Shown here: piece after piece, positions 1 to 7,577 of the stretch
Position numbering within the stretch: the stretch's first letter is position 1
How the letters are laid out: every line of letters starts with the position of its first letter
Source: Tersicoccus mangrovi
Lineage (GTDB): Bacteria > Actinomycetota > Actinomycetes > Actinomycetales > Micrococcaceae
Length of the DNA: 64,000 nt
Direction of reading: 5' to 3'
Assembly (NCBI RefSeq): GCF_036881825.1
Contig: NZ_JBAJMW010000001.1
Coordinates: 434,001 to 498,000 of the forward strand
The notes under the pieces: generated by a model
The model's input: only the letters and a program-made list of their open reading frames with translations
Told to the model about the DNA's origin: nothing
Databases searched by the model: none
Made by a program: the position numbers and the translations under genes

Positions 1-289
1 GCGCTCCCAGCAGGTCGCCGAGGACCTCGGCGGGCGGCCGGACGGGCCGGGCCTGCGACGCCGCGGCGAGGGCGGTGAGCCGGACCTCGAACGCGCGGTG
101 GGCGACGGCCCGGATCAGCTCGTCCTTGCCGGAGAAGTAGCCGTAGATCGCACCGGCGGACAGGCCGGAGGCGTCGATGATGTCCGCCATCGAGATCTCG
201 TGCAGCCCGCGCTGCTGGGCGCGGGCGAAGGTGGCCTCCATGATCCGGTCGATCATCTGCTGCCGATGGGCATCACTGACGCGGGGCAT
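1..289 (-). CDS. TetR family transcriptional regulator (3' end cut by window edge)
   Basis: The first 96 codons of a TetR-type repressor are present and the gene runs off the window at position 1. The N-terminal helix-turn-helix is clear: MADIIDASGLSAGAIYGYF followed by SGKDELI, the standard TetR recognition helix and following turn. The ATG at 289 starts MPRVSDAHRQQ, the usual distance ahead of the HTH. The gene is divergent from the membrane protein at 418, and two AGAA-N6-TTCT palindromes lie between them, so it probably represses itself and that gene. The ligand-binding half is not visible, so the inducer cannot be guessed. Confidence 0.9.
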   Translation of the reverse strand, partial: MPRVSDAHRQQMIDRIMEATFARAQQRGLHEISMADIIDASGLSAGAIYGYFSGKDELIRAVAHRAFEVRLTALAAASQARPVRPPAEVLGDLLGA

Positions 290-310
290 CTGCACATCCT
301 AGCAACCAAA

Positions 311-326
311 AAGAATGATCGTTCTT
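311..326. promoter_or_regulatory. Operator-like palindrome 1 of the TetR/membrane protein intergenic region
   Basis: AAGAATGATCGTTCTT is a near-perfect 16-bp palindrome 22 bp upstream of the TetR start. It shares AGAA-N6-TTCT with a second site centred 44 bp away, about four helical turns. Operator function is inferred from position and symmetry. Confidence 0.6.
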
Positions 327-355
327 GATTTTTTCCCGAGGTCATGGTCCCATAG

Positions 356-369
356 AGAACAACCATTCT
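356..369. promoter_or_regulatory. Operator-like palindrome 2 of the TetR/membrane protein intergenic region
   Basis: AGAACAACCATTCT repeats the AGAA-N6-TTCT arms of the first palindrome and lies 48 bp before the start of the divergent membrane protein gene. The inner six bases are not symmetrical, so this site may be weaker. Confidence 0.5.
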
Positions 370-417
370 TTTTGCTCGTGGCGGCCGCGTGCCGCTCCTC
401 TCGTCATCCGAGGACCC

Positions 418-1788
418 ATGACCACGACCGCTCCCCTCGCCGCGTCCGACCACGCGGCCACGCCCACCACCCCGGCCGGACCGCCGACCCGGACCCGCAC
501 CCGCTGGCGGGTGACGATGATGGCCGGGCTCGCCGCGGCCGCGGCCGTCGCCGTCGTGCTGCTCGCCTTCGTCTGGCCCACCGTCACCTCGAGCGTGAAG
601 GACCTGCCCGTCGTCGTCGTGGGCACCGAGGACGCCGCGAACGCGCTGCACCGCACCCTGACCGACGACGGACGCTTCGACGTGCGCGACGCTGCCACGC
701 AGGACGAGGCCCGCACGGCGCTCACCCACCGCGAGGCGTACGCGGCGTTCGTCGTCTCGGGCTCCTCGATCGAGGTCCTGACGGCGTCGGCGGCCTCCCC
801 CGTCGTCACCCAGCTGGTGGCGCAGAAGGTGGGGATCATCGGGCAGGGCCTGCAGCGCGACGCCATCACGGCGCAGACCGGGCTCGCGCGCACGGCGGCG
901 CAGGACGGCGCGAAGGCGGCGGCCGCCGGAGCGGTCGTCGGGACGCTGCAGCGGGTCGCGGCGGCCCAATTCCCGACGCCGGCATCCCACACCGGCCCGG
1001 CCTGGGAGGCCTTCTCCGCCCAGCTGGCCGGCGCTCAGCAGCAGGCGGCCGCCGCGAAGAGCACGGCGACGACCGCCGCCGCGGCGGTGACCGCCGCCCC
1101 GAAGCCGTCGATCACCATCACCGACATCGCCCCGCTGAGTTCCGGAGACCCCCGCGGCACGGGGCTCGGCCTGCTCGGCCTGCCGCTCGCGATGGGCGGC
1201 ATGATCGGCGGCCTCATCGTGGCGCTGCTGATCTCCGGATTCGGTCGCCGGATCGCGGCCGCGGGAACCTACGCGCTCGTCGGCGGCCTCGTGCTGATCC
1301 TCATCATGCAGCCCTGGTTCGGCCTGCTGCAGGGCCCGTTCCTGCTCAACTGGCTGGCGATGGGCCTGGGCCTGTTCGCGACGGCGATGACGATCGTCGG
1401 CCTCGAGTCGCTGCTCGGCCGCGCGGGCATCCCGGTCGGCGCCATCCTCACCATGTTCGTCGGCAACCCGCTCTCCTCCCTCGCCTCGCCGCCGGAGTTC
1501 CTGCCGGGGGCGTGGGGTGCCATCGGCCAGTGGTTCGTCCCCGGCGCGACGGGCAACCTGCTGCGCGACCTCTCCTACTTCCCCGACGCGAGCACTGCCC
1601 ACGGGTGGCTCGTGCTGGCGTGCTGGTCGGTGGCCGGCGTGCTGCTGGCGGTGCTCGGCCGGCACCGGAACGAGGAGACGGTGCACCTGGAGGGGGCCGA
1701 TCAGCGGGCCGGTTCTTCCGGGTCCCGGCCGACCGTCGAGGCCGAGCCGGTCACCGCGTCCCACGGCCGGCACGCCGCGCAGGTCTGA
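418..1788 (+). CDS. Multi-spanning membrane protein, ABC-2 permease/YhgE-Pip-like
   Basis: A 456-residue protein. It has one transmembrane helix at about residues 33-55, a large extracytoplasmic Ala-rich segment of about 200 residues, then five or six helices from about residue 255 to the end, and a short hydrophilic tail. This layout (one helix, exported domain, C-terminal helix bundle) is that of YhgE/Pip and ABC-2 type permease-like proteins, often paired with TetR repressors in efflux loci. No ATPase is adjacent. I chose ATG 418 (MTTTAPLAAS), with a GAGG about six bases upstream; an in-frame start at 325 would lie inside the palindrome region. Substrate is unknown. Confidence 0.7.
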   Translation: MTTTAPLAASDHAATPTTPAGPPTRTRTRWRVTMMAGLAAAAAVAVVLLAFVWPTVTSSVKDLPVVVVGTEDAANALHRTLTDDGRFDVRDAATQDEARTALTHREAYAAFVVSGSSIEVLTASAASPVVTQLVAQKVGIIGQGLQRDAITAQTGLARTAAQDGAKAAAAGAVVGTLQRVAAAQFPTPASHTGPAWEAFSAQLAGAQQQAAAAKSTATTAAAAVTAAPKPSITITDIAPLSSGDPRGTGLGLLGLPLAMGGMIGGLIVALLISGFGRRIAAAGTYALVGGLVLILIMQPWFGLLQGPFLLNWLAMGLGLFATAMTIVGLESLLGRAGIPVGAILTMFVGNPLSSLASPPEFLPGAWGAIGQWFVPGATGNLLRDLSYFPDASTAHGWLVLACWSVAGVLLAVLGRHRNEETVHLEGADQRAGSSGSRPTVEAEPVTASHGRHAAQV

Positions 1789-1865
1789 CAGGCGAGGCGG
1801 CGCGGCGCCTCCGCCCGTCGCCGTCCCGGCCTGCGCCGCCCCGCCCTCCTCTTCGCCCTCCTCTT

Positions 1866-1996
1866 CGCCGAGTGGACGGATGAGGCGATCGATCGCCCCT
1901 TCTGTCATATCTGCCGTCCACTCGGCGACGGAGCCGCATCGAGTGGACCGACGATGCGCCGCCGGAACCACCGTCAGCGCATCTGCCGTCCACTCG
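1866..1996. repeat. Pair of hairpin repeat elements (founder-like copies)
   Basis: Two inverted-repeat elements side by side. The first has perfect 14-bp arms CGCCGAGTGGACGG (1866-1879) and CCGTCCACTCGGCG (1914-1927) around a 34-bp loop. The second has arms CGAGTGGAC (1940-1948) and GTCCACTCG (1988-1996), with an inner GATGCGC/GCGCATC stem. They precede the 288-bp array and differ from its elements mainly in the loops. Confidence 0.85.
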
Positions 1997-1999
1997 GCG

Positions 2000-2954
2000 T
2001 CCTGCCTCTGCACGCTCCGGAAGCCTGCCGAGCCTCGTCCTCCCTCGTCGACGCCGAGCCTGTGGACAACGTCGGCGGCGTCGACACGACCTCTCCCTCT
2101 CCCTCTCCCTGAGCGAACGGATGCGCGTGATCTGGCTCGCGGGGCCTCATCGGCGCCGAGTGGACGGACGATGCGACCGATCGACTCCCGTGCCGCATCT
2201 GCCGTCCACTCGGCGACGGAGCCGCGTCGAGTGGACCGACGATGCGCCGCCGGAACCACCGTCGTTACACTTACCGTCCACTCGGTGTCCTGCCTCTGCA
2301 CGCTCCGGAAGCCTGCCGAGCCTCGTCCTCCCTCGTCGACGCCGAGCCTGTGGACAACGTCGGCGGCGTCGACACGACCTCTCCCTCTCCCTCTCCCTGA
2401 GCGAACGGATGCGCGTGATCTGGCTCGCGGGGCCTCATCGGCGCCGAGTGGACGGACGATGCGACCGATCGACTCCCGTGCCGCATCTGCCGTCCACTCG
2501 GCGACGGAGCCGCGTCGAGTGGACCGACGATGCGCCGCCGGAACCACCGTCGTTACACTTACCGTCCACTCGGTGTCCTGCCTCTGCACGCTCCGGAAGC
2601 CTGCCGAGCCTCGTCCTCCCTCGTCGACGCCGAGCCTGTGGACAACGTCGGCGGCGTCGACACGACCTCTCCCTCTCCCTCTCCCTGAGCGAACGGATGC
2701 GCGTGATCTGGCTCGCGGGGCCTCATCGGCGCCGAGTGGACGGACGATGCGACCGATCGACTCCCGTGCCGCATCTGCCGTCCACTCGGCGACGGAGCCG
2801 CGTCGAGTGGACCGACGATGCGCCGCCGGAACCACCGTCGTTACACTTACCGTCCACTCGGTGTCCTGCCTCTGCACGCTCCGGAAGCCTGCCGAGCCTC
2901 GTCCTCCCTCGTCGACGCCGAGCCTGTGGACAACGTCGGCGGCGTCGACACGAC
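2000..2954. repeat. Tandem array of a 288-bp unit carrying hairpin pairs
   Basis: A 288-bp unit is repeated about 3.3 times, and I see no differences among the complete copies. Each copy has a hairpin with perfect 14-bp arms (2154-2167/2202-2215, again at +288 and +576) plus an inner GATGCG/CGCATC stem. A second hairpin follows with 9-bp arms CGAGTGGAC/GTCCACTCG (2228-2236/2276-2284, again at +288 and +576). Between pairs is a roughly 150-bp spacer ending in CTCTCC repeats. The array stops 18 bp before the nuclease-like gene. With the founder pair, eight hairpins lie upstream of that gene. Confidence 0.92.
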
Positions 2955-2972
2955 ATCGGCCATGCTGACGTC

Positions 2973-3932
2973 ATGAATTCGGCTCGCCCTCTGCCGCCCG
3001 AGCTGCAGGACCGGTGCTTCACCGTGCACGACGCACATGAGCTCGGTGTCTCCGTGTCCCGCTTGCGCTATCGCGACCTCACGATGCCGTCGCGCGGGTT
3101 GCGCCATCCAGGGTCCGTCCCCGTGGCACCGTTGATGGTGGCGCGGGCGCTGCTCGGCCTCCACCCGCACGGAGTTGTCAGCCACCACACGGCAGCTCTC
3201 TGGTGGGGACTTCCGCTGCCCCCACGCCTGGTGGCCGACACACGGGTCCACCTCAGCGTGGCGGGCAGCAACACGTCGGGAACGCGCATCCGCCGACGGG
3301 GTGTCGTCGCACATCGCACGCGGTTCGACCGCGACGACGTCCGGTCACGCGGTTCCTGGGCGGTGACGAGCGTGGAACGGACCTATCTCGATCTCGCGCC
3401 CTACCTCAACCTGGACGAACTCGTGGAGCTCGGCGACGCGATCGTGTGCGCCCACATCGGAGACGGACGGCCTGCCCGCCAGCCCCTGAGCACGCTGCAG
3501 CACCTGGTCGACCGCTGCGCTCGGCCGGCGCGCGGGGTACGCCTGGCCAGGGCGGCGCTCGAACTGGTCCGCGTGGGCAGCGATTCGCCGCCGGAGACGC
3601 GACTGCGCCTCGCTCTCGTGCGTGCCGGTCTGCCCGAGCCGGAGCTCGGCGTCGTCGTGCCGATCGACCCCTGGTCGCGGGACGTCCTTCCCGACCTGGC
3701 GTATGTGGTTCAACGGGTGAGCGTGCAGTACGACGGCGCCCATCACGCCGACCCCCGCCAGCACCGGCTCGACATCGAACGTGCGGACCTGACGACCCGC
3801 GCCGGCTGGGTCGAGGTGCGGATCAGCGCCGATGATCTGCGCATCGTCGTCGAGCACCGCCTGGGTCGCGTACCCCGGGCCGTGGCGAAGGTGCACGATG
3901 CCTTGAGGGCGCGAGGTCCCGGGACGCGGTGA
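2973..3932 (+). CDS. AbiEi-like winged-helix plus DUF559/Vsr-like PD-(D/E)XK protein
   Basis: A 319-residue protein of a type common in Actinobacteria, with unknown function. The N-terminal half (about residues 10-130) has a helix-turn-helix-like start (FTVHDAHELGVSVSRLRYR) resembling AbiEi antitoxin proteins. The C-terminal 110 residues resemble DUF559/Vsr endonucleases: a Glu in SPPETRLRLAL, an Asp in VLPDLAY, then VSVQYDGAHH, where the core Glu seen in many relatives is Gln. ATG 2973 was chosen because translation upstream in this frame is only repeat sequence. No good Shine-Dalgarno is visible. The gene is bracketed by twelve related hairpin repeats, which suggests a link between repeat and protein. 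Confidence 0.75.
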   Translation: MNSARPLPPELQDRCFTVHDAHELGVSVSRLRYRDLTMPSRGLRHPGSVPVAPLMVARALLGLHPHGVVSHHTAALWWGLPLPPRLVADTRVHLSVAGSNTSGTRIRRRGVVAHRTRFDRDDVRSRGSWAVTSVERTYLDLAPYLNLDELVELGDAIVCAHIGDGRPARQPLSTLQHLVDRCARPARGVRLARAALELVRVGSDSPPETRLRLALVRAGLPEPELGVVVPIDPWSRDVLPDLAYVVQRVSVQYDGAHHADPRQHRLDIERADLTTRAGWVEVRISADDLRIVVEHRLGRVPRAVAKVHDALRARGPGTR

Positions 3933-3976
3933 GATCCGGTGGCGACGAGATGAGGGCGTGAGCGGCTCACGCGTCC

Positions 3977-4245
3977 AGTGGACGGAAGGAGCGACACCGA
4001 AGCCGGCGTCAACGGCAACATCCGCCCACTCGGCGAGCGCCACGCGTCCAGTGGACGGAAGATGCGACACCGAAGCCCTGTCAACGGCAACGTCCGCCCA
4101 CTCGGCAAGCGCCACGCGTCCAGTGGACGGAAGGTGCGCCACCGCGTCGCTCTCCCCGACATCGTCGGTCCACTCGATGCCGACGAGGTGTCGCGTGGAC
4201 GACAGGTGCGACAGCGTCACCCGTGTCGCGACATCGACCGTCCAC
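3977..4245. repeat. Cluster of four hairpin repeats downstream of the nuclease-like gene
   Basis: Four inverted repeats occur at a spacing of about 72 bp: 3977-4030, 4050-4102, 4122-4174 and 4195-4245. Left arms read AGTGGACGGA, AGTGGACGGA, AGTGGAC and GTGGAC. The right arms are TCCGCCCACT (twice, one mismatch), GTCCACT and GTCCAC. The arm sequence is that of the upstream elements, but loops and flanks differ, so this is a diverged cluster rather than part of the 288-bp array. It fills most of the gap between the nuclease-like gene and ldh. Confidence 0.85.
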
Positions 4246-4297
4246 TCGGCGCGGCCTCTCCGGCGCGCGAGCCGCACCGGTGCCCGCGAGGCCGACC

Positions 4298-5251
4298 TCA
4301 GAAGCCGAGGCCGGCCAGCGAACGCCGGAGCGTGGCCGCCGAGTCCTGCAGCAGGCCCAGTTCGCGGCCGTTCATCGGTACCTCGAGCACCCGCTCGATC
4401 CCGCTGCCGCCGACGACGGTCGGCACCGACAGCGCGACGCCGGAGACGCCTGCGTAGTCGTCGAGCACGCTGGAGACGGGCAGCACGGCGTCCTCGTGCC
4501 GCAGGACCGCCTCGACGATCCGCGCACCCGAGAGCCCGATGGCGTAGTTGGTGGCGCCTTTGCCGCGGATCACCGTGTAGGCGGCGTTGACCACCTGGTC
4601 CGTGAGCTGTTCGAGGTACTCCCACGTGAACAACTGCCGCCCGTCCACGGTCCAGTCCCGGATCGGCACCAGCCCGATCGTCGCGCTGGACCACAGGGGG
4701 AACTCACTGTCCCCGTGCTCGCCGACGATGGTCGCGTGCACGCTCGACGTCGCGACGCCGGCCTTCCGCGAGATAAGCCACCGCAGACGGGACGTGTCCA
4801 GCACCGTGCCCGAGGAGAAGACCCGGTGCGAGGGCAGGCCGCTGATCTGCTGGGCTGCCACCGTGAGGACGTCGCACGGGTTCGTCACCAGCACGTACAC
4901 CGCGTCCGGGGCCTGTTCGAGCAGCCGGGGCAGCACGCTGCGCAGGATCGCGATGTTGGCGCCGGCCAGGTCCAGCCGGGTCTGCCCCGGCTGCTGCTTC
5001 GCGCCGGCGGTGATGACGACCACGTCGGCGCCCGCGACCACCCCGATGTCGTCCCCGCCGACGACGGTCGACGACCCCGTGAACTGGGTGCCGTGGGCCA
5101 GGTCCAGCACCTCCGCCTCGACCTTCTCCGTCGCGACATCGAACAGCGCCACCTCCCGCGCGGAACCGCGGATCAGGGCGGCGTACGCCAGCGACGTGCC
5201 CACCGCCCCGGCACCGACGATCGCGAGCTTCGTCCGGGTCAGCGTGGTCAT
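4298..5251 (-). CDS. ldh: L-lactate dehydrogenase
   Basis: A 317-residue NAD-dependent L-lactate dehydrogenase, interconverting pyruvate and lactate in the cytoplasm. The Rossmann GAGAVG is at residues 13-18. The substrate-specificity loop reads AGAKQQPGQTRLDL, with the Gln expected for lactate rather than malate dehydrogenase. The Asp-Arg pair is in LDTSRLR and the catalytic His in GEHGDSEFPLW. Length is normal. ATG 5251 follows a strong GAGAGGGAGAGG. It is divergent from menB and its 3' end faces the hairpin cluster, so it is probably monocistronic. Confidence 0.96.
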   Translation of the reverse strand: MTTLTRTKLAIVGAGAVGTSLAYAALIRGSAREVALFDVATEKVEAEVLDLAHGTQFTGSSTVVGGDDIGVVAGADVVVITAGAKQQPGQTRLDLAGANIAILRSVLPRLLEQAPDAVYVLVTNPCDVLTVAAQQISGLPSHRVFSSGTVLDTSRLRWLISRKAGVATSSVHATIVGEHGDSEFPLWSSATIGLVPIRDWTVDGRQLFTWEYLEQLTDQVVNAAYTVIRGKGATNYAIGLSGARIVEAVLRHEDAVLPVSSVLDDYAGVSGVALSVPTVVGGSGIERVLEVPMNGRELGLLQDSAATLRRSLAGLGF

Positions 5252-5335
5252 GGCGATCCCTCTCCCTCTCGAGGCCTGCTGCGCGGCGACGGTTCCGCCA
5301 TCAGCCTAGGAAGGGAGCGACCCCCGCGCCACCAC

Positions 5336-5341
5336 TAGACT
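5336..5341 (+). promoter_or_regulatory. -10 element of a leaderless menB transcript
   Basis: TAGACT ends six bases before the GTG start of menB and no Shine-Dalgarno is present. Transcription would start at or next to the start codon. Confidence 0.6.
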
Positions 5342-5347
5342 TGCGGG

Positions 5348-6328
5348 GTGACGATGCCAGGAGAGCCGAACCCCTCGCGGCGGGACGAGGTCCCCGCGTC
5401 CGTCTCCGATCTCTTCGACCCGCGGCAGTGGCGCGTCGTCGCGGGCTTCGACTTCACCGACATCACCTACCACCGGCAGGTCGAGCGCGACGCCGACGGC
5501 TCCGTCGTCACGGACCTGCCGACCGTGCGCATCGCCTTCGACCGGCCCGAGGTGCGCAACGCCTTCCGTCCCCACACCGTGGACGAGCTGTACCGGGCCC
5601 TGGACCACGCCCGGATGACGCCCGACGTCGGGACCGTGCTGCTGACCGGCAACGGCCCCTCCCCTAAGGACGGCGGCCACGCCTTCTGCTCCGGCGGCGA
5701 CCAGCGCATCCGCGGCCGGGACGGCTACCGCTACGCCGAGGGTGAGACGTCCGAGACCGTCGACCCCGCCCGCGCCGGGCGCCTGCACATCCTCGAGGTG
5801 CAGCGCCTGATCCGCACCATGCCGAAGGTCGTCATCGCCGTCGTCAACGGCTGGGCGGCCGGCGGCGGCCACAGCCTGCACGTCGTCTGCGACCTGACCA
5901 TCGCCTCCCGCCAGCACGGGAAGTTCAAGCAGACGGATGCGACGGTCGGCTCCTACGACGCCGGCTACGGGTCCGCGCTGCTGGCCCGGCAGGTCGGGCA
6001 GAAGGCCGCCCGCGAGATCTTCTTCCTGGCCCGCGAGTACTCCGCCGAGGACATGGTGCGCCTCGGTGCCGTCAACGAGGCCGTCGACCACGCCGACCTC
6101 GAGAAGACCGCCCTGGAGTACGCCGCGGACATCGCCCGGCAGTCCCCGCAGGCCATCCGGATGCTCAAGTTCGCGTTCAACCTGCCCGACGACGGCCTGT
6201 TCGGCCAGCAGGTGTTCGCCGGGGAAGCGACCCGTCTCGGGTACATGACCGACGAGGCCGTCGAGGGCCGCGACGCGTTCCTGGGCAAACGGGACCCGGA
6301 CTGGTCGCGCTTCCCGCACTACTTCTGA
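5348..6328 (+). CDS. menB: 1,4-dihydroxy-2-naphthoyl-CoA synthase
   Basis: A 326-residue crotonase-family enzyme that closes the ring of o-succinylbenzoyl-CoA in menaquinone synthesis. Typical MenB features are the acyl-CoA oxyanion segment HAFCSGGDQRIRGRDGY, the VVNGWAAGGGHSLHVVCDL block, DATVGSYDAGYGSALLARQVG, and the C-terminal KRDPDWSRFPHYF. The start is GTG 5348 or ATG 5354 two codons later; the upstream -10 element favours 5348 as a leaderless start. The gene heads a menB-menE-menA run with 16 bp to menE. Confidence 0.96.
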   Translation: MTMPGEPNPSRRDEVPASVSDLFDPRQWRVVAGFDFTDITYHRQVERDADGSVVTDLPTVRIAFDRPEVRNAFRPHTVDELYRALDHARMTPDVGTVLLTGNGPSPKDGGHAFCSGGDQRIRGRDGYRYAEGETSETVDPARAGRLHILEVQRLIRTMPKVVIAVVNGWAAGGGHSLHVVCDLTIASRQHGKFKQTDATVGSYDAGYGSALLARQVGQKAAREIFFLAREYSAEDMVRLGAVNEAVDHADLEKTALEYAADIARQSPQAIRMLKFAFNLPDDGLFGQQVFAGEATRLGYMTDEAVEGRDAFLGKRDPDWSRFPHYF

Positions 6329-6344
6329 GGCGGCTCCCGCACCC

Positions 6345-7577
6345 GTGACCGGCCTGACCCCTCTGCTCACCCCGCGCGGCGCCGACCCGCTCGCGCTGCT
6401 CGGCCCGCTGACGGCGGCGCTGGACGGCGGCCCCGCCGTCGTCGCCTCCCCCGACCCGCAGGTCCTCGCCACCGTGACCGCGCTGGCAGCGCGTGCGGGC
6501 GTGCCCGACGGCACCGCGGCGATCGTCTCGACGTCCGGGTCGACCGGCACCCCGAAGCACACGCTGCTGCCCGCCGCCGCGTTGCGCGCCTCCGCCGACG
6601 CCACCCGCGCCCTCCTCGGCGGCCCCGGTCAGTGGTTGCTCGCCCTGCCCGGCTACTACGTGGCGGGCCTGCAGGTGCTCTCCCGGTCGGTGCTCGACGG
6701 CACCCGCCCGGTCGTGGTCCCCGACGACGCTCCGTTCGACGGCGGGGCCTTCCGGTCGGCGGTCGCCCGGATGGGCGGCGCTGAGATGGACAGCGCTCGG
6801 CGGTACGCCTCGATGGTGCCCGCCCAGCTGGCCCTGCTGCTCGACGGGACGGCGGTCCGGCCCGTCGACGCCGACGAGCGCACCGCGAACCTGGCAGCCC
6901 TGCGCCGGCTGGATGCGATCCTGCTCGGCGGTGCCCGCGCCGATGCGGCCCTGCTGCGCCGGGTGCGCGACGCCGGGGTGCGGGTGATCACGACCTACGG
7001 CATGAGCGAGACCTGCGGCGGCTGCGTGTACGACGGCGTTCCCCTGGCCGGGGTGCGGGTCGACCTGACCGACGGGATCGTCCGTCTCGGCGGTCCCGTC
7101 GTCGCCGGCGGTTATCTCGCGGACCCGGAGCGCACCGCCGCCGCCTTCACCGAGCGGGACGGCACCCGCTGGTTCACCACGAGCGACACCGGCACGCTGA
7201 CCGACGGCGTCCTGACCGTCACGGGTCGCGCCGACGACGTCATCAACACCGGCGGCCTCAAGGTCTCCGCTACCGTCCTCGCGCAGACCATCGAGGAACT
7301 GCCCGACGTGCGCGACGCTTTCGTCACCGGGCTGCCGGACCCCGTCTGGGGCCAGCTGGTGGCCGCCTGGGTCGCCGGCTCGGCGACCCCGGAGGCGATC
7401 CGCGCGCACGTGACCGCCCGGCTCGGCGCCCGGCTCGCCCCGAAGGTCGTGAAAACGTCCGACGCCCTGCCGATGCTGCCCACCGGCAAACCGGACCGGC
7501 AGCGCATGATCCAGACGCTGGCATCAGCAGCGACAGCACCAGACACCACGGCCCCGCGGGCCGGACAGGAGGCATGA
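6345..7577 (+). CDS. menE: o-Succinylbenzoate-CoA ligase
   Basis: A 410-residue AMP-forming acyl-CoA ligase activating o-succinylbenzoate for MenB. Motifs are the ATP-binding STSGSTGTPKHTLL (about residues 61-75), the adenylation segment ITTYGMSETCGG, and the hinge VTGRADDVINTGGLKVS. The C-terminal lysine lies in MLPTGKPDRQRM. It is short for the superfamily, as actinobacterial MenE usually is. The GTG start lies 16 bp after menB. The stop overlaps the menA start as ATGA, so menE and menA are probably translationally coupled. Confidence 0.94.
   Translation: MTGLTPLLTPRGADPLALLGPLTAALDGGPAVVASPDPQVLATVTALAARAGVPDGTAAIVSTSGSTGTPKHTLLPAAALRASADATRALLGGPGQWLLALPGYYVAGLQVLSRSVLDGTRPVVVPDDAPFDGGAFRSAVARMGGAEMDSARRYASMVPAQLALLLDGTAVRPVDADERTANLAALRRLDAILLGGARADAALLRRVRDAGVRVITTYGMSETCGGCVYDGVPLAGVRVDLTDGIVRLGGPVVAGGYLADPERTAAAFTERDGTRWFTTSDTGTLTDGVLTVTGRADDVINTGGLKVSATVLAQTIEELPDVRDAFVTGLPDPVWGQLVAAWVAGSATPEAIRAHVTARLGARLAPKVVKTSDALPMLPTGKPDRQRMIQTLASAATAPDTTAPRAGQEA

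Noticed and set aside
253..2877. An 874-codon minus-strand frame across the repeat array
   Set aside because: It only stays open because of high GC and a 288-bp repeat period. Its repeated peptide has no protein-like pattern and it overlaps the real membrane protein gene on the plus strand.
2121..2972. N-terminal extension of the nuclease-like protein through three repeats
   Set aside because: The frame is continuous, but the peptide is a 96-residue Arg/Ser-rich repeat derived from the hairpins, and the known family begins near ATG 2973.
1866..4245. CRISPR array
   Set aside because: Repeats are palindromic and irregularly spaced, spacers are themselves repeated, and no cas genes are present.
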